Below, piece after piece: positions 12,369 to 23,954 of a DNA stretch of 64,000 nucleotides. The notes under the pieces are model-generated. The model was not told the origin of the DNA. It saw nothing but the letters and a program-made list of their open reading frames with translations, and searched no databases. Both the position numbers and the translations under genes were made by a program. Every line of letters starts with the position of its first letter. The first letter of the stretch is position 1. Source of the stretch: Ascaphus truei (lineage: Eukaryota > Chordata > Amphibia > Anura > Ascaphidae); contig CM071570.1 in assembly GCA_036426205.1 (NCBI GenBank), forward strand, positions 76,311,691 to 76,375,690, written 5' to 3'.

Positions 12369-13220
12369 CTGTGTTAAGAATAAACATACATTCAAATACA
12401 CAGAATTAAAGCAGAATAAAATAAGTAAGGCGTGGTACAGTACGATATCACTATCAGAATGGATAGGAGATCAAAAAAACCTGAGAGAGTTTAAATCTGG
12501 TAAAGCTTTAAATTGGTTACGTTTTTATCTGTTTTGTAACACTTTAGGCATGTTCTTGTTTGTCTGTATGGGAACCAACTGTGAATGACAGACCTAATCC
12601 CTTTTACTGTCAGAACTTGCAATTTTCAGTGTCTTAAGCTCTGACCTCGACAGACACTTCAAGCCTCATACTTGCAGATATTGTATTATATTGGTGAGAT
12701 TCTGTGACAAGTCAAAGCAATTTACTGTTGTTAAGTCCCTGAGTAGCTGCACAATGGGCCGATGTTCTGTGCTTTGTAAAACAGCACTTTTCAATCATGT
12801 ATAACTTGCAACTGTTTTATCTACAGATCACAGCTTGATCTGATCTTTCAGAAAAATCACCTCCGGCAATGTCTTGTTCAAGCATGTGTGGTATAGTGGG
12901 GTGGATAGGGATACACATTCTAGGTGTGCTACATCGGAGATGTACAAACGGATCCTGTTTAAATGTAAATGATCTGCTTAATACCGATCAAATCTAATGT
13001 CCTTCCCCTCAAATACTTTATGTAGATTAGTTTTAGGTTGCGATACCTTTTAATGAACCAACATGGTCTCTTTAGATGTCAACTTTGAATTACAAACATT
13101 TCTCGTGTAATGCATTGGGTTCGAAGCTCTTGTAGAAGGAAGTCTACCTCCATCTTCATATACTTTATTCACAAAGGAAGGTTTTGAGATAGTGCATTCC
13201 AATAGCAGGAACTTGCTTAC

Positions 13221-13313
13221 CACAGGGGGATTTGCCAAGCCTCGCTACCGTGTGGATATTGCCATCTTCCAGCTTCAGAATCTGCCCATCAGCTGTGCCA
13301 GTGAATAAGACAT
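13221..13313 (-). CDS. APMAP: APMAP exon 4
   Basis: A 93-nt exon between a CTTTAG acceptor and a TGTG|GTAAGC donor. It reads VLFTGTADGQILKLEDG and ends ARLGKSPC. FTGTADG is the first propeller-blade motif of APMAP. Phases match exons 3 and 5. Confidence 0.95.
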
Positions 13314-14086
13314 CTAAAGAGGAGTGATGGCAGAGGTACAAATAACACATTCATATCAAGGAAGATTGGCCTTTACATCATAGAAACAAATGTCAAAACC
13401 TTGCTCTGTCCCATATATAATGTAAAGATTGGACAATGAGAAAGTAAACAAAAAAAAAAAAAAGGAGGCAAGGAAACAAAAAGGGTACCATGCCAGCCGG
13501 AAGGATACCAACAAGTAGTTGGGTAAAGAGAAAGCCTTCCCTGGTGTTACGATAACGTATCAGGTCAACACAGGACTTTCCAAGTACACGTTTAAACACG
13601 TTTCCATAGATCCAAATACATCTGATAATTTGACTGGTAGTTTGTTCAGAGTACATGGTAAAATAGAGTGAAATACCCTGCTAACAAGGGTCATTGCAGC
13701 AGACAACTAAACATGCTGAAGAGGACCATATAGACTGAAAAGGGGCATCTTGTGTATCCACATAGTATTACCTCATTTATAGTTGGATAAAACCTTTAAA
13801 CAAAAGCTTTCAGTTTACCATCTCAGGGTTTCTTTGTTTTCTTACACGGAACAGAAGCCATCATGAAAAACTAATAAATTACACACATTATTTAAATATC
13901 ATCTGCAGCATTCAAAGCCCAAATATTATTTTGTAGTTTGGCGACAATTAAGTAGAAAAGTATACATTTACCCAGTAAAGTTGTACAAACATGTCAGAGA
14001 ATTTGAAGTGCCTATTACATCCAAGAATCATTGGTTTGTTTCCTATTAATGCTACTCAGGGGCACGAGAGACTGGTTGAAACAAGA

Positions 14087-14148
14087 GGGGTTATTCATTA
14101 AACTGCAATACTTGTCCCGTTCGGCAGTATCACTTAATGAGTAACCCC
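14087..14148. repeat. Compact hairpin
   Basis: GGGGTTATTCATTAAACTGC is mirrored by GCAGTATCACTTAATGAGTAACCCC across a loop of about 15 bp. It is probably a very short MITE, with no coding capacity. Confidence 0.65.
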
Positions 14149-14542
14149 CCAAAATATCAGGTGGTTTGCTGTTAGACAGCATTTGAGTTGCTTTGCTATA
14201 GTGCAGCCTACTGTACTAATTATCAAAATGTGGCTGTATAAAATAAAGTGAACGAGACAAGCATGGTATAAACACCTACACACCCACATAGGGAGCCACG
14301 TACGGTATTATGTACAGACGTGCACTGATAAAACGCACCATAGAAGCTTGAACCACACGATAACTACAGACACTCACTGCCACGGCCGCTTCAAAAAGTA
14401 CGGGCTTCTTGAAATTTAGATTTATGCAGTTGCATTCCCCAATCGCCTCAGAGTTTGTAACAAATTGTAATATTTATACAGATCACGAAGAGTATTAAAA
14501 GCATAACAAGATTTCATATATATTTAATAAAGGAGAACCTAC

Positions 14543-14658
14543 CTCCAATGTTTGCAATAGATTCTGGCCCTACAAGCTGTCCTTCATACAGCCTCTCAGC
14601 TTTTCTCAATTTAAGATTCACCTCCAGAACGCCAGTCATAAGAGGAGGTACCTGCAAG
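14543..14658 (-). CDS. APMAP: APMAP exon 3
   Basis: Two AGs lie seven bases apart at the acceptor (CTAG and then GCAG). Only the upstream one, preceded by a long pyrimidine run (the A-run from 14661 on the plus strand), keeps frame with exon 2 and gives SLQVPPLMTGVLE. The exon continues to LVGPESIANIG, a strongly conserved APMAP segment, and ends at GGAG|GTAGGT. The split codon G|AT yields the conserved aspartate at the start of the first propeller blade. Confidence 0.94.
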
Positions 14659-14789
14659 CTAGAAAAAAAAAAAAAAAAAGGGGGGGGGGTTTCAAAACGG
14701 TTTCAGTAGAATGTTCACAGTCTTAAGTGTTGATGATGTAGGTCACTGACAACTCTATTTACTCCGAGGAAACAAACCATAGTCTAAAG

Positions 14790-15062
14790 CGGGGGAGCGC
14801 AAACTGGGGGGCGTGACATTTTTAAAGGGGGGGCATGGTGCTTACAGAGGCCCCGCACTCTTCCCCAAAGCATTTAAATGAAATGCCGGGGGAGCGCGCA
14901 AGGCTTCTGTATGTCACTTACCTTGTCTCCGCCGGCTTCTGGTGACGCATCACCATAGCTATGCAATGTCACATGGCGTCATGACATCAGAAAATGCCGG
15001 AGAACAGGTAGGGGGAGGGGCGACAGGGGGGCACAGACAAAAAAAAAGTTTACGCACCCCTG
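14790..15062. mobile_element. hAT-type non-autonomous element with 8-bp duplication
   Basis: A 273-bp element with ends CGGGGGAGCGCAAACT and AGTTTACGCACCCCTG. It is flanked by GTCTAAAG at 14,782-14,789 and 15,063-15,070. It is the same terminal family as the elements starting at 51,323 and 55,180. Confidence 0.92.
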
Positions 15063-15647
15063 GTCTAAAGCAAAAGTGCCTGTGTTAATTCGATTTATTC
15101 TTCATAAGGTAAAGCTACCTAGGAGTTCTTGTGCTACAAATGATGCAAAGTACAGTTAATTTACTTATGCCTGTGGTGTCCAACTCCATTCCTCAGAAGT
15201 ATCAACAAGGCAAAAGGTGCCAAGGCACATCACCACCAATAATAAGCACTAAAGCAACAACTTAATCTTATACAGGAGTTATGCTGTCCTATTTCTAGCC
15301 CATGAAAAGAACAGTGACATCACTGGCTTGTGCCATCTTGAACCATCAGTTGTCACGGATGCTGGTTCAACCCACCCACCACCATTTTCCAAGAATGAAC
15401 ATGTATTTACATCACAGGTTTCCCACTGTGAAGTAGAAACACGGGTCTAAAAAACAGTTTGTACCTTCCACCGACTGAAAAGGGGGAAAATAAATCTGTC
15501 CTTGCACTTGCAGGCTCCCAAATGCACTATGAATGTGTGATATGGAAAGGTGTATTTGTTACTATCCGCTGGATAGTGTTATCCATTCTTGTGGAAATCA
15601 CATACTGCGCAGAACCAACTTTTAGACAGGGATTGTAAATGCAGGAC

Positions 15648-16031
15648 TAAAGCCTGGGATAGCAGGTTCAGCCGCGCTCCTGCTCTGCCTCGCCTGCTCA
15701 AAATGGTGCTTTTTCCTGTCCTTGCAGGCGAGGCAGTGAGCGCACTCTGGGGGCGGGGCGGAGGCGTGTCAGGAGGCGTGTCAGGAGGCGGAGCGGGAGG
15801 CGGGGCTAGTCCCTCGCTCCCATTGGATGTGAGCGGTCACGTGACCGCTCCTCCGCTTCCCCGAATGGCAAATTTGAAACTTGCCTGTCTCGGCAAAGTT
15901 TCTGAGCCTCCGCACGCATCAGCACGCATGCGGAAGGGGATACTATAGCCGCGCTGATGACAGATGCAGGGGGTTAGTGCATCTGCTCAGCGTGGCTCAG
16001 CGAGGCTGAACCTACTATGTCCCAGGCCTTA
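15648..16031. mobile_element. CpG-rich MITE, copy B
   Basis: Ends TAAAGCCTGGGATAGCAGG and (mirror) CCTACTATGTCCCAGGCCTTA give inverted repeats of about 24 bp that include GGTTCAGCC and GGCTGAACC. Internally GGCGTGTCAGGA is repeated. The open frame across it is an artefact of high GC. Confidence 0.78.
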
Positions 16032-16479
16032 TTCAGAAACTGGGCTCCTAAAGAGCATTATCCATATTTTAGTAATCCTTTTAAATAACCAATTTATTCA
16101 GTGCCTCTTTGTGCTTAAGATATTAGAACGCATGGAGACATGTTGCAATTTGTCTATCACTTTTATGCGCCTTTCTTTATCTAGCCTTAAAAGCCGGACT
16201 ACAAAAAGGGCAAACATACGTTGCACAGAATATAACACACTTGCTTTTGTGTGCAGCTAGTAATGACGCATCTAAGGGAAGTGTGAATATTACAGTTATT
16301 CTTAACTTGCAGTCACGCAAGAGGTGGGATGAGGTATTACGCGTCACAGAAAATGTACAATGGTGACCATATTTAAGAAGCCCTGCAGTTTATTTTATTT
16401 TTTTACATGGATACTCTCTGGTTGTGGAAATTGCTAGAGATTTTCTTTGCTTCAAAAAGGGGCAGGGTGGTGATTGTCA

Positions 16480-17700
16480 GACTTGTAACTTACTGCTATC
16501 TGGTCTCCCTGTCTCACAACTTTCTCCTGTGCAATCTATTCTATCAGCAGCAATTTGGATAATTTCTTCCACAATAGTCTCTGCTTATCTCATTAAACCC
16601 CTCTCTTGGCGTCCCATCAAGTTTCGGATCACCTACAAAGTTCTCCTCCTTACCCTCAAGGTTTTCCACTAATCTGCTCCTCCCTACATATCAGATTTGA
16701 TCTCTCGTTATGCCCCTGCGCCTCTCCTGCGCTCTGCCCACAATGGTCTCCTCTCCACTCCTTTCACCCTCTACTGCTCTCTCACCCTAAATCCCTTTCC
16801 CTCATTGCCCCTTACCTGTTGAACTTCCTCACCCTCAGTATACGCCAAGCCCCTTTTTTCCCCACCTTTAAGAAAACCCTTAAAACTCCCCTCTTAAATT
16901 AAGCTTTTCATTAGTCTGATCTCGTGGCTACTGTCACCTACAAACCATTGTGGCCAATCACTGCTATCTACTGCACTTCTTCCCTAAACCGCTGTCTCTG
17001 TAATTCTCCAAACATACCACTTAGGCCAGGAGCACACACAGCGCCGCGTGGCTGCATGCGCGCCTCCGTCTGCTGGGCGATGAGTGAACATCCCCAGCAG
17101 ACGGAATGATACGCGAGCGGGCGGGGGGAGCGGGTCGAGGGAGGTGAGAATTTAACAGACACCAAAGTGCCATTTAATGTGCAATAGAGCCTTCCAAAGT
17201 TTAGTGTCAGGACATGGTGAAGCACGTTGGATACTATTAAAAAGTAGCAACTAAAGGTAACTATGCAGAGCAATTTGACGCATAATGAACCATTCACACA
17301 TTACATGTCCCCCGTCCCACTACCGAGTCTCAATTTCAGCAGCCAATTTGACTGGCTGCTGAAACTGACGTCGCGCTGCTGCAGCCTGGAATCACAGTTT
17401 CGGAAGACTCCAGCTACAGCGACGACGCCGGGCTTCGCAGCCAATGGTAGTTTCAACAATGAACACTACCATTGGCCGCCAGGGGTTGGTGACTGACGCG
17501 CACAAACACTAGCGCGTGCACACGTCGCGTAGCGCCGTGTGTGCTCGAGCCCTTAGATTGTAAGATCCCCGGGACAGGGATTTCCTTTCCTATGGTCTGA
17601 TTGTGTGTGTTACACTTATTGTGTTATAATTCCCTGTATTAGATTGTAGCTTTTGTAAAGGGCCGTGTATAGCGGTGGAAGCTATATAAAGACATACTGT
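16480..17700 (+). pseudogene. LINE (CR1/L2-like) ORF2 C-terminus and 3' tail, split
   Basis: With stops and shifts the plus strand reads the C-terminal end of a LINE reverse transcriptase ORF: PVQSILSAA, then a W-PI-FRITYKVLLLTLK stretch, then APPYISDLISRYAPA. The 3' tail begins TTAGATTGTAAG (split at 17,021 and 17,553) and ends in GCTATATAAAGACAT. A CpG-rich MITE occupies 17,024-17,552. The LINE is dead and 5'-truncated. Confidence 0.8.
17024..17552. mobile_element. CpG-rich MITE, copy C, inside the LINE tail
   Basis: Starts GGCCAGGAGCACACACAG and ends (mirror) GCCGTGTGTGCTCGAGCC. It is flanked by TTA at 17,021-17,023 and 17,553-17,555. Removing it restores the TTAGATTGTAAG start of the LINE 3' tail, which confirms the boundaries. 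Confidence 0.88.
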
Positions 17701-18743
17701 ACATACATGTTCACTCTACCCCAGTGACAAGGTGATCATGATTTTAGATACCCACTCCATGCCCGACTGTCAATTCTGAAAGTGAGCAATAAAGAAGAAA
17801 TAAAGGCCCTTTTAAAAAAAGATTTGTATTTATTTTTTAAGTGCCACTGCAAAGTATCAACCTATTGAACACATCACTGGTTATGGTTCAATTTGGTCTT
17901 ATGTGGGACTGCTCCTTTGAGTAAATTCACAAGTCTGCAGCACACAATCCTGTTCTAGGAACTTAAGTATAATACAAAATATTCCAGATATGGTAATGTT
18001 TTATGCACATTACACTTTCTAACTTCCACTACTCATTTGCAGACACAAAAAAAGTTTTAGTCTGCTTTACTGCTAACCTGCTATCAACAAAAAAAGCCGT
18101 GAACAGAAAGACCCTGAAGATGCATGTGCTGTGTTACAAGTCTCCGACCTTGATCCCTAATAAAACTAGGTTTATTTCTGTACAGCGTTACAAAATATAT
18201 TTTACACGGTACATGGTGCTCTGTGAAGACATTATTCTGCACGGTTGCATGCACACGTCAAATAAAATAAACCTACTGCAGTTGAAAAAGACGTATTCAA
18301 GTTTAAACAAGACATTAGATTATACTGTTGGTTACAGTGCAAATACTGCAATAGATAATATTTTATGACACTGATCTACCCCACCCTACTTTACTGCAAC
18401 ATTATAGCCAAGAGTTCCCTTATGAGAGCTCTCAACTTGTCGTTCCAAAAAACCCTTGTTGGCAATATCCGACCTTACTAGTCAAACTTGACTGTACTTG
18501 GTTTTAGGTATAATATTACAGTTGTTTTTCATCCTATTAGATACCGCTCATACTGTTGTATTCTGTAATCCAACTTAAAGTTGCAGACTAACCTCAAACT
18601 ATGATCAGGTAACCTTTACCTTCTAGTCATTAGTATTCCCATAGCCTAGCAGAAGTGAAGACTCGAGTATAACATGACCAAGTTCCCATATTTTTTCAGA
18701 GCACTCATTAGAAGACAGTCAGACAGGCTGGTTGTCAGACTAA

Positions 18744-19017
18744 GGCAGCGCTTATAGTGCCGGCAACGCGACGTCACCCGAAAACAAATGCATTTTTGCC
18801 ACCGCGTGCGCTTATAGTAAGCGCGACTGCGACAAAGCGACAGGGCGACGCAATTTTTGGTAGCCGTAATTATTTCATTTTTCAGGGGCTGTCGCCTCAT
18901 ATGACAGCCCCTGAACCAATCAGGAGCCTGGTCTCCCGCGACGCCGCTGCAAAGCGAAATACAATTTTCGCTTGCGGCGACGGGTGACATCACGCCGCTG
19001 GCAGTATATGCGCGGCC
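18744..19017. mobile_element. CpG-rich MITE, copy D
   Basis: Ends GGCAGCGCTTATAGTGCC and (mirror) GGCAGTATATGCGCGGCC, with TAA on each side (18,741-18,743 and 19,018-19,020). It directly abuts the next MITE, and the two share the middle TAA. Confidence 0.82.
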
Positions 19018-19020
19018 TAA

Positions 19021-19333
19021 GGCTGCGTCCATAGAGGGTACAGCCGTGCGGAGGCTGAGGGAAAGCGGGTGTTTTCCCTGGCCTTAGTACGCGTGCCGTC
19101 CGGGGGCGTGTCTATGGGCGGGCCAGTGACGTCACTGAGCCGGTTCGTCCTCATTGGGCCAACCGCTCACGTGACCACCCTATCGCGCGAGAAATCAGTT
19201 TTGACTAATTTCACGCGCCCCCTCCCTCTTCTGCGCGCACGCACGCTGTATAGACGCGATCACTGCCTTTAGGCAGTCTGATCGCGCAGCTTGCGGACGC
19301 GTCCGCGCGGTCTGCCCCTGTATGGACGCAGCC
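19021..19333. mobile_element. CpG-rich MITE, copy E
   Basis: Ends GGCTGCGTCCATAGAGGG and (mirror) CCTGTATGGACGCAGCC. The internal core is GGTTCGTCCTCATTGGGCC followed by CGCTCACGTGACC. It abuts copy D. Confidence 0.82.
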
Positions 19334-19610
19334 TACGGGAAGATGGTTTATTGGAAACATTGCTAGTCACATTATATAACAGACTTCCATTTTACTGATC
19401 AGCATAACAAATACAAGTATTTATGGGGGTTGGGGGGAAGGTGGATTTAGCAATTAAAAGGCAATCCCATAAACTTGGCAACTTTGATCAAAACATCAAT
19501 ATCACTAAAATAATCAATACATGCTCTGAAGTGTCCAACTAATCTGATTGCTATTTAAGCTATAAATAAGCACACACAACATAGTCTGGTGCGTCATCTG
19601 TGCAACTTAC

Positions 19611-19727
19611 CTTAAGTATTGTGGTTCTATTGGACTCTCAAGAAGACAGATTGCTGCCATAGATGGGATGAGCACGGACAGCGCCAGGAAGATGAAGGTA
19701 GCACAGAATATTTTTCCACTGTAAGTG
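19611..19727 (-). CDS. APMAP: APMAP exon 2 (membrane anchor)
   Basis: The acceptor is TTGCAG and the donor AAG|GTAAGT. The first base completes a serine codon begun in exon 1. The translation starts TYSGKIFCATFIFLALSV, continues as a hydrophobic run, and then reads LLESPIEPQYL. The hydrophobic stretch is the single membrane-spanning anchor, followed by the conserved LLESPI(D/E)PQ motif that opens the extracytosolic part. Length is 117 nt. Confidence 0.95.
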
Positions 19728-20945
19728 CTGCAACACAAAAGGTACACATACAAATTACAGACAAGACTAATCAATGTCCCAAAAAGCTTGCAATCTGCTC
19801 GAATCAAGTAACTGTCCCAAGGTCATACAGATTTGGGGGGAGATTTAGAAAATGGCGGTCCAGGCCATGCTGGAATGGCATTGCATGTGACACCACATTT
19901 AAACCAAGTCATGATTGTTGAATGTAAACTGTGTTGCTGTACGGTGAATATACTGTAGCATATACGTAGGTGGGTGTTAATGTGCCACTTTAATAACATT
20001 TAACATGCTGTCGCAGGTCACAGGTTAACATAATAGGGTCCGCAATACAATTATTATACAAGTACTATAACGTGTTCTGTTTATTTCCAGCAGCAATGCA
20101 AGGTATAACTTATTTTTTCATTTTACCTGGACCCACGGTTCCAGAGCAGCTAGCCCAGGGTGGACCAGGGGCCCACCAGGCACATTGGGAAAACAATATG
20201 GGTGCCAAGGTCAGGGTTCAGGGCTCCAGCGGCCTTATTGGTGATTCTGGTTGCCATATTTGTAAAAAAATAAATTGTATGTCTAACCTGGCGCACACAA
20301 AAAAAAAAAAAAAAACTACAAATATCTCCATGTATGTTTACAGCCTAAATACTTTTTTTAATGGGTCCAATGATTATTTCTAAACTCACTTCCGTCCAAA
20401 CTCAAAAGTATGGTAAGTGGCGCAGTTTAAATTGAGCAACCATTAGACATGCCCAAGCATGGTTATTGGTAGGAATCCATGTTAAGGAAAAAAATAAAAT
20501 CACATTAACATGTTATTGAAGGACCCATGTTATCCCAGTACTACAATGGAGTCTCACTAATGAAAACCAGAATTATTCCACTAATGAACATTGTTACACA
20601 GCAACAGAGCAGTTACAATAAAGTTCAAGCAGCCAAGTAACACGTTTCCTACTGTACAATTTGTTTCAGGATTTAAGTTCTAGCTTGTAAAAAGGTCAGA
20701 CCTAAAGCTTAACGGCAGACCAAATAACGTGGGGTTTCAAAAGATTTTGTCGTTATGGATTAATTTGATTCTCAGAAATTGCCCCGAATATAGTACGGCT
20801 TCGCACATAATACGACGCTAAAGTTTTGAAGGTGTTCTACATGAAAAATAAAAGGTGTTAGGCTGCTCATATAAAGCAAATACATTTTTCGGAAAAAACA
20901 TAGCACTATATTCAGGCTAATACATCAATAAAGATAAGTAAGTTA

Positions 20946-21273
20946 GGCTGAGTCCCCGCATGCTACTGCAGCGCCCGCTGTGGCGGACGCTGCAGGGACG
21001 AGAGCCCTCCCCTCAATGGCGCTGGGCCCGCTGCGAGGGGGGGCTGCAGCGCTGTGGCGAGAGTTTCTCCTGGAGAGCAGGACTCGCGACGGAGCGCTAG
21101 GCCACGCCCCTCGGCAGTTCAGCCAATGAGGGCGAACCTGCCGGGTGACGTCATGGCCGCGCCCCCGCCCCCCCTGGTCTCTCTTCCTGCAGCTCACTGC
21201 AGACCGGGAAATCGGCTGCATGCGCCGCCAGCCTCGCGGGCGCAAGTGCAGAGGAGGCACTGGGGCCTCAGCC
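20946..21273. mobile_element. CpG-rich MITE, copy F
   Basis: Ends GGCTGAGTCCCCGCATGC and (mirror) GGCACTGGGGCCTCAGCC. The core TTCAGCCAATGAGGGCGAAC is the reverse orientation of the core in copies A and E. Confidence 0.8.
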
Positions 21274-21429
21274 TAAAGTTCCAGTAATCAAAACTCATTG
21301 CGTCATCTCTCTCTCTATAGCAATACAAATTTTTAGAACAGGAAACTGTTGGAGAATGTCACAATACAATTTGAATGACAAAATCTGTAAAAACTGGGGG
21401 GGGGGGGGGTGTTCATCCCTGTAAAGGGG

Positions 21430-22140
21430 AGTATATTTATAACCTATATACATGTCACAGGTACTACTACTGTGAACGCTATGTACATTAATGGTGCTAT
21501 ATAAATAAAGACAAGAGTGTGCTTGTTTAATATGTATATCTTTAATATGGTTATAAGCTACAGAAATGTACTATGAATATTCCTAAACTTTTACTCCCAA
21601 ATGTGACCGTGTGTCACAAAGGACATGGTGCCCATTATTAAATTATGGGGACTTTGTTCTAGCACAATTCTGAAGACAAAACTGGCACAAATAAACACCA
21701 TTTTCATCTTGCAATGTGAATGTATTAAGCAGCTTGTGATTCGGGAACTGTTAGATGAGGAGTTACAAGACCCACATATTATGTTTCAAATATCAATAAC
21801 GAGATGTATCACAAATGATTGTTGACACCGTCGCCTAAAGTGCTGTAGTTCGTTGCTCTAACAATCTGTACCAGATGTAAGAAACTATTTCTTACACGTG
21901 ATCAAACTAGTGCGTCAAAACACACTTCCACAGCGCCAAACTTGCTATAGAACACTGCCCCCTTTGAAATATAAACTTAGATTGTAAGCTCTTTGGAGCA
22001 GTGACTCCTTTTCCATAATGTTACTTTTATGTCTCAAGCGCTTATTCCAATTATGTGTGTTATATTATTATGGCACGTGAATTATTGCTGTGAAGCGCTA
22101 TGTACACGTTTGGCGCTATATAAAGAAAGATATACATAGG
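21430..22140 (+). repeat. Two LINE 3'-tail fragments
   Basis: The segments at about 21,430-21,525 and 21,978-22,135 resemble the tail at 17,555-17,700 and, in reverse, 47,785-47,965. Shared words are TTAGATTGTAAGCTC, GCGCTATGTAC and GGCGCTATATAAA. They look like 3' ends of CR1/L2-like LINEs or dependent SINEs. Confidence 0.65.
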
Positions 22141-22536
22141 AAATAATTTACTGCAGAATACGTTATTTTTAACATGAAATGCACTTTACACCAAATCAAC
22201 CCATGAATTCAATCCTAAAGTCTTCATTTTGTAATAAAAGCAGAAAAAAATATGTTTTGCACACAAGAGCCTTTACTAGAAATGAACACCCCTCGTGTTC
22301 CACTAACAAGCAGATAACCCCCCCCCCCCCCCTTCTCCTCTCTCCCATCTCCCCCACCAAGGTCCCATTCCCCAGCAGTGATCCCCTCCCCAGGGATCCC
22401 CTCTCCAGTCCCACATGGGTCCTATTAAACGTAAAGATCATTCACCAGCCAGCGCCTCCCCTCTCATCCCTTCCAGAGAGCCAGCCCCTCTCCCTCCCCC
22501 CCAGCCTCAGTTAGCAACTGCTGCCTGCGCCCTCAC

Positions 22537-22628
22537 CTGCTGCTCTTAGTTTCCTGGACCAAAGTCTCGTCGGTGATAACCTGCGGCCGGATCGGCCTCC
22601 GCTGGCGCAGCCCCTCTCCCTCCTCCAT
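22537..22628 (-). CDS. APMAP: APMAP exon 1 (coding part)
   Basis: The start codon is the complement of CAT at 22626-22628. It opens MEEGEGLRQRRPIRPQV, which aligns with the known APMAP N-terminus including the LRQRRP-RPQV segment. The exon carries 30 codons plus two bases and ends at an AG|GTGAGG donor. The tail is cytosolic, basic and without a signal peptide, as expected for a type II membrane protein. An upstream reading of the same DNA in another frame is longer, but it has no family match and no splice continuity. Confidence 0.93.
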
Positions 22629-22870
22629 CCTCACTCAGCGACCGGTCACACTGAGCACTCACTCCAAGGGCAGCGGCAGCGAATAGGGGGAGGGCCACGT
22701 CGCCAGACTCAGCCAATAGAAAGAGAAACGTCACTGCTGCCAGCCAATGGGAAGAGAAGACCGTATGCACACTGCGGCCCAGCCAATAGGGAGAGACGTG
22801 GTCTGAGGTCAGCTGCAACCGCACAAGCTGAAGCGAAAGCTGAACTGACCCAGAAAGCACCAGACCTCTG
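22629..22870 (-). promoter_or_regulatory. APMAP: APMAP promoter region with three CCAAT boxes
   Basis: The sequence just upstream of the start codon is CpG-rich. On the plus strand CCAAT occurs at 22713-22717, 22744-22748 and 22783-22787, each as (A/C)AGCCAAT(A/G)G. The spacings of 31 and 39 bp are close to the roughly 30-bp periodicity known for paired NF-Y sites. No TATA box was found. The transcription start is unknown but probably lies between 22,630 and 22,700. Confidence 0.7.
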
Positions 22871-23027
22871 AACAGGGGGGATACCCAAAAGCTCCAACCA
22901 AAAATGTATTCACGCTTCACATGTGTTCCCCTTGCATTAATTAATGAATGATATATATATATATAGAGAGAGAGATAGCAAATGAGCACACAGTAATATT
23001 TCCATTTGCTATATATATATATATATA

Positions 23028-23690
23028 TACTAGCTGATATACCCGGCGTTGCCCGGGATGTAAATGCGTAATAGGTAGTATTATTTATAAATGGAGGAAC
23101 AATAGATTGAGTATTTGTTGGAAAGGTTGGATAATAATGTTGAAAAGAAAGATGGAAGAAAATGTAATACGATGTTGTATAAAAATGGTTTATTGTAAAC
23201 GCACCACAGTACAATGTATATTTTGGTGACATAAGTGATGTAAAAATGTGAGGCGTGTGTCCTGCTAGGGTGTGAGCGTGTGAGGCGGCAGGTGGGTGTT
23301 CAGTACGGGTGGCGCATGGGTAGTGAGTGTTGGCTGTGGGTCGGGGTCCTGCTAGGGTGTGAGGCGGCGAGTGTGTGGCGAGTGCGGGTGACAACTGGTC
23401 AGTGATGTTGTTGCGTAGGGGCAGGAGGCGGCAGGTGTGTGTCGAGTGTGTGGGGTGGGTGAGAGGCGGCGGGTGTGTGTCGAGTGTGGCGGGTGTCTGT
23501 TGAGTGCATCCGGCGGCTGTGTGGCGCAGGGGTGTGAGCGGTGGGCGGGTGAAAGGCAGAAGTGCGGGTGGGCGAAAGGTAGAGGCGGGAGGGCGGCCGA
23601 AAGGCGTTGAAGGAGGGGAGGTTGAGGGGGGGGGCACAAATAAAAGCATTTCGTTAGCCACAGAACGGTATCATCTATTTATTTTTTTAT
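23028..23690. mobile_element. CCCGGCGTTGCCCGGG-headed repeat, copy 1
   Basis: The head TACTAGCTGATATACC is followed by CGGCGTTGCCCGGG inside an AT microsatellite. The body includes tandem GGCGGCAGGTGTGTGTCGAG-like units at about 23,230-23,530, and the element fades into (TA)n at about 23,690-23,750. A second copy with the same head lies at 56,293. The family name is uncertain. The 371-codon minus-strand frame through it is low-complexity and not a gene. Confidence 0.6.
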
Positions 23691-23705
23691 ATATATACAT
23701 ATATA

Positions 23706-23752
<47 letters not shown>
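23690..23752. repeat. (TA)n microsatellite
   Basis: TATATATACATA and TATATA tracts at the end of the preceding repeat. Confidence 0.9.
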
Positions 23753-23756
<4 letters not shown>

Positions 23757-23954
23757 AGACAAATAATTAAAAAAAAACTCCTCTCCGAAAAAAAGGGCAC
23801 TGCCCCGCAATTATTATTTTTTTTTAATCGGACTGTAACCCGCTCCCTCTCTCACTCTCCTCACTTTACCCCGCTGGCGAGTCTCACCTCTGCAACTCCC
23901 GTGAACATGGCTGTGCAGCGTCATGGCAACGGGGCGCTCCGTGACATTATGACG

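Larger units (their letters stand above)
4159..22628 (-). other. APMAP: APMAP gene, complete coding region over nine exons
   Basis: Nine minus-strand exons with compatible phases spell a 415-residue protein with no stop or frameshift (coding lengths 92, 117, 116, 93, 117, 175, 135, 193 and 210 nt, total 1248 with the stop). The residues match vertebrate APMAP throughout, and human APMAP has 416. The layout is a short cytosolic N-terminus (about residues 1-38), one membrane anchor (about 40-62), then a lumenal or extracellular strictosidine-synthase/SMP-30-like six-bladed propeller. A sequon (N159, in GPNGTLF) sits where human N160 is. Family knowledge: APMAP is a type II membrane glycoprotein with arylesterase activity linked to adipocyte differentiation. 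Introns range from 121 bp (intron 5) to about 5 kb (introns 2 and 6). The 3' UTR end cannot be chosen: several TTTATT words (AATAAA on the minus strand) lie below position 4159, for example near 2979 and 3637. Confidence 0.96.

Noticed and set aside
15589..15948. 119-codon plus-strand frame in APMAP intron 2
   Set aside because: It lies inside a CpG-rich MITE with inverted ends, and its Gly/Val repeats come from GGCGTGTCAGGA duplication.
22546..23661. 371-codon open frame on the minus strand
   Set aside because: It runs through the APMAP first exon in another frame, a minisatellite and AT repeats. The composition is low complexity and no domain is visible.
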